From Clostridia bacterium DTU068 (GTDB lineage Bacteria > Bacillota > DSM-12270 > Thermacetogeniales > Thermacetogeniaceae): DNA of 46,959 nt. Position numbers and translations under genes: made by a program. The stretch covers positions 1-46,959 of the forward strand of contig LFTQ01000039.1 of NCBI GenBank assembly GCA_001513545.1, given 5' to 3'. The notes under the pieces were generated by a model. The model was given only the letters and a program-made list of their open reading frames with translations. It did no database searches and was not told the DNA's origin. Below are positions 42,350 to 46,959 of the stretch, one piece after another; positions within the stretch are counted from its first letter, which is position 1, and every line of letters begins with the position of its first letter.

Positions 42350-42808
42350 TTAGTCATCCCTGGTTTCTCCATCTCTTTTCTCCCATCCTTCAGGCAAAGG
42401 CATGGAGCCATCATTAACAAAAACAACTTTACTGCAGTTGGGGCAGGTTACCTCGATGATGTCTTCGTCATCGATGATATCAGATTCAAAGCAGATGATA
42501 TCATGGCACTGGGGGCATTCCACTTCTACATATTCGATGTCATCATCTTCACAGCAGTAAAAATCATCCTCTATTTCATCCTCATCATCGATATCCTCAT
42601 CATCATCTTCAAACAACTCATCATCAAAACTGTCCACATAGTCCTCCAGGTCCTCTAAGGCAACCTGCAGGTCCTCTACCTCATCAGCCAGGTCAGCAAT
42701 AATATCGATTACCTGACTTAAAATACGAGCCTCATCCTTCCCCTCCTCCAACTTCAAGCCCTCAGCTAAACCCTGCAGGTAAGCTATCCTTTCCCGCAAT
42801 TCATCCAC
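42350..42808 (-). CDS. CD1247-type acidic zinc-ribbon protein
   Basis: The 152-aa protein has three parts: an N-terminal helical domain (about 1-58, MDELRERIAYLQGLAEGL, like the CD1247 N-terminal domain), an acidic run dominated by Asp and Glu (about 59-93), and a zinc ribbon with CPQC (about 99-102) and CPNC (about 121-124), ending in EGWEKRDGE. The function is unknown. It may bind nucleic acid or a protein partner through the ribbon. It lies 54 nt after efp and is followed by a terminator; the same place next to spoIIIAA is common in Clostridia. Confidence 0.85.
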   Translation of the reverse strand: MDELRERIAYLQGLAEGLKLEEGKDEARILSQVIDIIADLADEVEDLQVALEDLEDYVDSFDDELFEDDDEDIDDEDEIEDDFYCCEDDDIEYVEVECPQCHDIICFESDIIDDEDIIEVTCPNCSKVVFVNDGSMPLPEGWEKRDGETRDD

Positions 42809-42862
42809 TTTTTTTACCTCCTGATATCAAAATTATTTTATGTTTTGAAATGTAAGCCCAAA

Positions 42863-43420
42863 TCAGGCCCGTTCCAGGTATTCCCCGGTCCTGGTGTCCA
42901 CCTTAACTACATCCCCTTCTTCTACAAAGAGAGGTACCTGGATTACCAAACCTGTTTCCAGTGTTGCGGCTTTAGTAGCACCGGTTGCAGTATCACCGCG
43001 CACACCGGGTTCAGCAGAAACAACTTTGAGCTCCACAGAATTAGGAAGATCAATACCCATCAGCTCTCCATTATAGATGAGCACTTGGATATTCATGTTT
43101 TCCTTGAGATATTTGGCGTTATCTCCCAATTGATCTGAGGAAAGGCTTGTCTGATCATAGGTTTCATTATCCATAAAGACAAAAGAATCCCCTTCACTGT
43201 AGAGATACTGCATCTCTTTCCTTTCCATGTGAGCCCTATTGACCTTCTCCCCTGCCCGGAAGGTGCGCTCAATAACTCCACCGGTGCGGATGTTTTTCAA
43301 TTTAGTACGCACAAAAGCTGAACCCTTACCCGGTTTTACATGCTGGAAATCCACAACACTATAAACCTCTCCATCAACCTCGATAGTTAAACCAGTTCGC
43401 AGATCATTTGTTGAAACCAT
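42863..43420 (-). CDS. efp: Elongation factor P
   Basis: The 185-aa protein has the three-domain EF-P structure: a KOW-like N-terminal domain with the loop [14 protein letters not shown] carrying K32 (the residue modified in B. subtilis), then two OB domains ending in [14 protein letters not shown] helps ribosomes past proline stretches. Which modification K32 carries cannot be told. The ATG at 43420 is standard. Confidence 0.97.
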   Translation of the reverse strand: MVSTNDLRTGLTIEVDGEVYSVVDFQHVKPGKGSAFVRTKLKNIRTGGVIERTFRAGEKVNRAHMERKEMQYLYSEGDSFVFMDNETYDQTSLSSDQLGDNAKYLKENMNIQVLIYNGELMGIDLPNSVELKVVSAEPGVRGDTATGATKAATLETGLVIQVPLFVEEGDVVKVDTRTGEYLERA

Positions 43421-43489
43421 CGTCTCCCTGCCCTCACTTTAATTTATTATTCCCAGAAATCCTCTTTACAGACATATTGATACTAATAA

Positions 43490-44566
43490 TTACAAAACAA
43501 TCAGATTTTTAGTAACCGGTGTCAGTATTTCGCATCCGTCCTCTTTAACCAGCACTGTATCTTCAATGCGCACTCCACCCCAATCGGGTATATAAAGCCC
43601 GGGTTCGATGGTGATTACCATTCCAGGCTCCAGTATCGTATCCTCCCCCCGGGCAAGCCGTGGTGCCTCATGGACAGCTAAACCCACCCCGTGTCCTAGG
43701 GAATGCATAAAATATTCTGCGTAGCCGTGTTGCTCAAAAAACCCCCTGACTACAGCATCAACTTCTTCTGCCCGCACACCTGCACGCACAGTATTAATCC
43801 CGCGCTCCTGAGCTTCTCTGACCAACTCATAGATCTCCCGCTGCCTGTCGGAAACCGTCCCCAGGCAGATTGTCCTGGTCAGGTCTCCGGCATAACCATG
43901 GTAAGTTGCTCCCAGATCCATTGTGATCAGCTCTCCCCGCTGGACCTTCTTTGCTGAAGCGGTCCCATGGGGCAGAGCCCCTCTTTTCCCGGAGGCAATA
44001 ATGGTCTCAAAAGCGAGCGGCCCGCTGCCCTGTCTGCGCATAAAAAACTCCAGCATCCCGGCAATCTCCAGTTCTGTCTGCCCAGGATGCACTTCCCCCA
44101 AAATATAGCGGAAAGCGCTGGCTGTAATAGCACCTGCCTCTCTGAGCAGGGCAATTTCGCTCTCATCCTTAACCAAACGCAGCTTCTCTATCAGGCCGCT
44201 CACCGGCTGCAGTTTTCCACTGAATGAATTCCGCAGCTGTTCCCACTGCTGGTAGCTAAGGTGATCCTTTTCAAAAGCCATCACCTGAATGCCCTCTGTT
44301 TCAGCTACCTTTCCCAGGGCTTCGGTGAAATATTTTTTGACCAGGATAAATTCACAAAAAGGCGCTTCCTGTCGAGCCTGTTCTATATACCTGCTGTCAG
44401 CAAAGAGATATGCTTTCTGCCGGGTTATGAGAAGAACACCCTCACCCCCGGAAAAACCGGATATATATAGGACATTCTCCGGTTTTGCCACCAGTAAGGA
44501 TTCCAAATGCTGCTCTTTTAGAATGTGACACAGTTGCTGCAAGCGTTTTTGGTAAATTGAGGTCAT
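43490..44566 (-). CDS. M24 family Xaa-Pro aminopeptidase (YqhT-like)
   Basis: The 358-aa protein has a creatinase-like N-terminal domain (about 1-130) and the pita-bread M24 catalytic domain. Metal ligands are visible: D in ITMDLGATYHGYAGDLTRTI (two aspartates), H in SLGHGVGLAVHE, E in VITIEPGLYIP and E in VRIEDTVLV. It removes N-terminal residues before proline. The order aroQ-M24 peptidase-efp is the same as aroQ-yqhT-efp in B. subtilis. Confidence 0.94.
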   Translation of the reverse strand: MTSIYQKRLQQLCHILKEQHLESLLVAKPENVLYISGFSGGEGVLLITRQKAYLFADSRYIEQARQEAPFCEFILVKKYFTEALGKVAETEGIQVMAFEKDHLSYQQWEQLRNSFSGKLQPVSGLIEKLRLVKDESEIALLREAGAITASAFRYILGEVHPGQTELEIAGMLEFFMRRQGSGPLAFETIIASGKRGALPHGTASAKKVQRGELITMDLGATYHGYAGDLTRTICLGTVSDRQREIYELVREAQERGINTVRAGVRAEEVDAVVRGFFEQHGYAEYFMHSLGHGVGLAVHEAPRLARGEDTILEPGMVITIEPGLYIPDWGGVRIEDTVLVKEDGCEILTPVTKNLIVL

Positions 44567-44646
44567 TTTTTCCGCCCTTCCACCGGTTGTACTGTCTCCA
44601 ATTCAACAATGCAGACAGATCAGCTAGGGTATACAATTAAAAAATA

Positions 44647-45084
44647 TCATGATTTAATCAGCTGACATGCTGCGGCTAAAGCCAACTGGTAACTCATATC
44701 TCCAAAACCGGAAATCTGGCCCCAGGCTGCCGGTGCTACCACTGATTTGCCGCGCCAGGGCTCTCGGGAGTAGATATTGCTCATATGCACCTCAATCACA
44801 GGGATATTCACAGCCCTCACAGCATCACCAATCGCATAGCTGTAGTGGGTAAAAGCACCGGGGTTCAATATAATAACATCAAAATTCCCCCTGGCTTCAT
44901 GGATCTTATCGATCAGTTCTCCCTCATGATTGGACTGAAAAGCCACAACCTCTACTCCGGCAGCCTTACCCTGTTCTCTCAGATCACAGTTGATCTGTTC
45001 CAGGGTCTTCCACCCGTAGATCTCTTCCTCCCGTTCACCCAATAGGTTGAGATTCGGTCCATGCAGCACCAAAACCCTGGCCAA
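44647..45084 (-). CDS. aroQ: Type II 3-dehydroquinate dehydratase
   Basis: The 145-aa protein matches the family length. It begins VLVLHGPNLNLLGEREEEIYG with the flexible-lid arginine and catalytic Tyr23, and carries FNLNPGAFTHYS-type ILNPGAFTHYSYAIGDA and VEVHMSNIYSREPWRGKS with the catalytic His at about 99. It makes 3-dehydroshikimate in the shikimate pathway. Gap of 80 nt before the M24 peptidase. Confidence 0.95.
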   Translation of the reverse strand: MARVLVLHGPNLNLLGEREEEIYGWKTLEQINCDLREQGKAAGVEVVAFQSNHEGELIDKIHEARGNFDVIILNPGAFTHYSYAIGDAVRAVNIPVIEVHMSNIYSREPWRGKSVVAPAAWGQISGFGDMSYQLALAAACQLIKS

Positions 45085-45190
45085 TCTACTGACACCTCAC
45101 AAAACTGATCTCCGATAAGATAAGGGTACCTTCCTTTGCCCTTTCTGGATTTGAACAGGCAGTTAGCAAACACAGTGCTCATATTTCGCA

Positions 45191-46546
45191 CTACTGTCCG
45201 CTGACCGTCAGGCTGGCTACTCTGATGGTCGGTGCTCCTCTGCTGCCAAAAAAGCGCAGATCGCTTCCTACCGCATCCACCCGCTCCAGCAGTTCCAATA
45301 TATTACCAGCAATTACCATACCCCTTACAGGTGTAGTTAATTCTCCGTTGTGTATCCAAATTCCTGCCGCACCGAGTGAAAAGTCACCGGAAATGGGGTT
45401 TGCGGTATGCATGCCCATCACCTCTGTGAGATAAAAACCCTCACCTGTGTCCCGTATAATAGCATCAGGGTTCCACTTTCCCGGAGAAAGATAGAAATTG
45501 GTGCTGCCCAGCTGTGGTGGGGACTGATAGGAGCCCCGCACCGCATTTCCTGTGGATAAGACCCCATCTTTGGCTGCTGTATAAGTATTGTGCAAAAACC
45601 CTTTCAACACACCGTTCTCCACCAAGACCGTACGCTGGGTGGGAACACCCTCTCCATCAAAAGGCAAGCTTAAAATACCGTCCGGTTTAGTCCCATCGTC
45701 AGCAATACTCACCTCTGGTGCAGCCACTTTTTGCCCTACCTTACCGGCAAAAAGTGATCTCCCTTTTTGAACAGCCTCTGCGGTAAGCGCAGATGAAAGC
45801 ATCCCCAAAAAGCTGACCACCACATAGGGGTCCATCACCACAGGCACACGTTTGGTGGGGAGGCGCTGAGCACCGATCATGCGCACTGCCTTACCGGCAG
45901 CCTCCCTGCCGATGGCCTCCGGGTCTAAGTCCTGCACCCTCCGCTTAAAATCTACAGCAAAACCGGTCTGTAGGTCCCCTTCCTTTCCGGCCACAAAAGC
46001 CGCTACACCACCACAGAAGCCGCCTTTTGATGTGAGCAAAACACCCTCTGTATTGGCGATGGCATTCTCATATCTTAGCTCTTCATAACTGATCTGTTCA
46101 GTCAGTTTGACCAATGGGTGAAAAGAGCGCCCGCTTTTTTCCATCTGCCGGGCTATCTCGATCTTTTCTTCAAGGGGGATCTCTCCCATTTGCGGGTCCT
46201 CTAAATCCAACTGGGGATAGGTTTCAGCCGGCTGGGGGAGTGAATAATAGGGATCCTCGCTGGCAGCTTTGGCGTTGGCCAAGGCTGCTTTCAGAGTCTC
46301 TACAACATCATCCCTGCCTAGCTTTGAGGTATAAGAATATCCCAGGCGGCTGCCCTGGATGACCCGCACACCAAGTCCCGCGTCTCTGGCAACCTTCAGG
46401 TTTTCTACTTCACCATCTCTTACTTCAATGCTGAGTTCCTCCCCCTCTTCGAAATATGCTTCAGCGTGATCCACCTGGAGTTTTTTAGCCTCTTCAATAA
46501 CAGCTGCCACCAAAGTGCTGCTATCAAACTTTTCATTTCTATTCAA
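45191..46546 (-). CDS. tldE: TldE/PmbA-type metallopeptidase subunit
   Basis: The 451-aa protein is of the PmbA/TldE type: the N-terminal EVRDGEVENLKVARDAGLGVRVIQGSRLGYSYT segment and the C-terminal GVLSTGNAVRGSYQSPPQLGSTNFYLSPG segment, ending in GSRGAPTIRVASLTVSGQ. It lacks the HExxxH zinc motif, which in the pair is carried by TldD. TldD/TldE complexes are proteases that process some peptide substrates, such as microcins or RiPP leaders, and unfolded peptides. It overlaps tldD by 4 nt. Confidence 0.92.
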   Translation of the reverse strand: MNRNEKFDSSTLVAAVIEEAKKLQVDHAEAYFEEGEELSIEVRDGEVENLKVARDAGLGVRVIQGSRLGYSYTSKLGRDDVVETLKAALANAKAASEDPYYSLPQPAETYPQLDLEDPQMGEIPLEEKIEIARQMEKSGRSFHPLVKLTEQISYEELRYENAIANTEGVLLTSKGGFCGGVAAFVAGKEGDLQTGFAVDFKRRVQDLDPEAIGREAAGKAVRMIGAQRLPTKRVPVVMDPYVVVSFLGMLSSALTAEAVQKGRSLFAGKVGQKVAAPEVSIADDGTKPDGILSLPFDGEGVPTQRTVLVENGVLKGFLHNTYTAAKDGVLSTGNAVRGSYQSPPQLGSTNFYLSPGKWNPDAIIRDTGEGFYLTEVMGMHTANPISGDFSLGAAGIWIHNGELTTPVRGMVIAGNILELLERVDAVGSDLRFFGSRGAPTIRVASLTVSGQ

Positions 46547-46959
46547 GAGTGATCACCTTCATCTTCCAGTATTCCACCAACTACCAGATCAGGAATCCTG
46601 ATCGTGGGCTGGGCATCGGTAACCGGCACCCCCTGCCCGTCCTTTCCACAGGTGCCTATGGTAAAGCCGAGGTCATTACCCACCCGGTCGATCTTCTGCA
46701 GCACCTCTGGGCCATTTCCGGTCAGGGTAGCACCCCTGACCGGTTCATCGATCCTGCCCTCCTTGATCAGGTATCCCTCCAGCACTTCAAAAACAAAGTC
46801 CCCTGTAGTTGTGTTCACCTGCCCGCCTCCCATACGGCGGACAAACAGTCCCTGTTCAGTTTCCCTGATGATATCCTCCGGTGAGTGCTCACCTGGCGCC
46901 AGATAGGTGGTGGACATGCGGGGTATCGGCCTATGGCGAAAGCTCTCCCTCCTGCCATT
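46543..46959 (-). CDS. tldD: TldD metallopeptidase, C-terminal part
   Basis: Only the last 138 residues are in the window; the 5' part lies beyond 46959. The frame reads through the edge (NGRRESFRHRPIPRMSTTYL, the TldD pre-C-terminal signature), so the first ATG at 46917 is internal. The end of the domain, GGGQVNTTTGDFVFEVLEGYLIKEG and RIGTC-like IGTCGKDGQGVPVTDAQPTIRI, is typical. The zinc HExxxH motif expected upstream is outside the window. Its ATGA overlap with tldE predicts coupled translation of the TldD/TldE complex. Confidence 0.93.
   Translation of the reverse strand, partial: NGRRESFRHRPIPRMSTTYLAPGEHSPEDIIRETEQGLFVRRMGGGQVNTTTGDFVFEVLEGYLIKEGRIDEPVRGATLTGNGPEVLQKIDRVGNDLGFTIGTCGKDGQGVPVTDAQPTIRIPDLVVGGILEDEGDHS

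Noticed and set aside
1-46959. CRISPR arrays, tRNA/rRNA genes, prophage or complete insertion sequences
   Set aside because: I scanned for spaced repeats, tRNA-like cloverleaf ends and transposase motifs and saw none; XerD is the housekeeping recombinase.

Overview
The window is a block of housekeeping and sporulation genes from an endospore-forming Firmicute, most likely an anaerobic member of the Clostridia (Peptococcaceae/Syntrophomonadaceae-like; the genus cannot be named from sequence alone). Support: spo0A, spoIVB, the dacF-spoIIA-sigF operon, spoVAC-AD-AE without spoVAA/AB, spoIIM and a complete spoIIIAA-AH operon; clostridial gene orders such as efp / CD1247-like gene / spoIIIA / carboxylase / asp23-amaP / nusB / folD / xseAB / ispA / dxs / tlyA / nadK / argR / recN / spoIVB / spo0A; and an OLE RNA locus, which is known from anaerobic and extremophilic Firmicutes. 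Every gene I can support is on the minus strand, so transcription runs from high to low coordinates.

Layout, in transcription order. 46959-42291: tldD (5' end cut by the window edge)-tldE, aroQ, an M24 aminopeptidase, efp and a CD1247-type acidic zinc-ribbon protein, closed by a strong terminator. 42233-36787: the spoIIIA operon (AA to AH), which builds the forespore-mother cell channel; a roughly 340-bp repeat-bounded element sits between AC and AD. 36755-33355: a sigma-A promoter, then a carboxyltransferase fused to a complete AccB biotin carrier, then accC. 33347-31580: a sigma-A promoter, asp23-amaP-DUF2273-nusB, and a terminator. 31555-29543: two tandem, divergent folD genes behind a sigma-H-like promoter. 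29508-20082: xseA, xseB, ispA, then a consensus sigma-A promoter and the OLE RNA, oapA, dxs, tlyA, nadK, argR, recN. 20063-17741: spoIVB behind a sigma-F/G-type promoter, then spo0A behind a sigma-H-type promoter overlapping a Spo0A box. 17690-14125: steA, an MctB/SteB-like gene, a family 2 glycosyltransferase and an MraY-like glycosylphosphotransferase. 14113-9470: an M20 peptidase, DUF3866, a Nudix hydrolase, an EndoQ-like PHP nuclease and a ComB-like protein. 9409-3689: spoIIM, a small membrane protein, xerD, deoB, pdp, dacF. 3620-1: a sigma-H promoter, spoIIAA-spoIIAB-sigF, a terminator, a sigma-F/G-type promoter, dodecin, spoVAC, spoVAD and the first codons of spoVAE.

How the parts fit: the regulatory sites read as a sporulation cascade. 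Sigma-H/Spo0A-type sites precede spo0A and spoIIAA-AB-sigF; sigma-F/G-type sites precede the dodecin/spoVA group and spoIVB; spoIIIA and spoIIM provide engulfment-stage functions. The items most worth a second look are the OLE RNA/OapA locus, the carboxyltransferase-AccB fusion that keeps an internal Shine-Dalgarno and ATG for a free AccB, the divergent folD pair (one copy lacks the catalytic lysine), the repeat-bounded insertion inside the spoIIIA operon, and the uncharacterised steA/steB/glycosyltransferase/MraY-like cluster beside spo0A.
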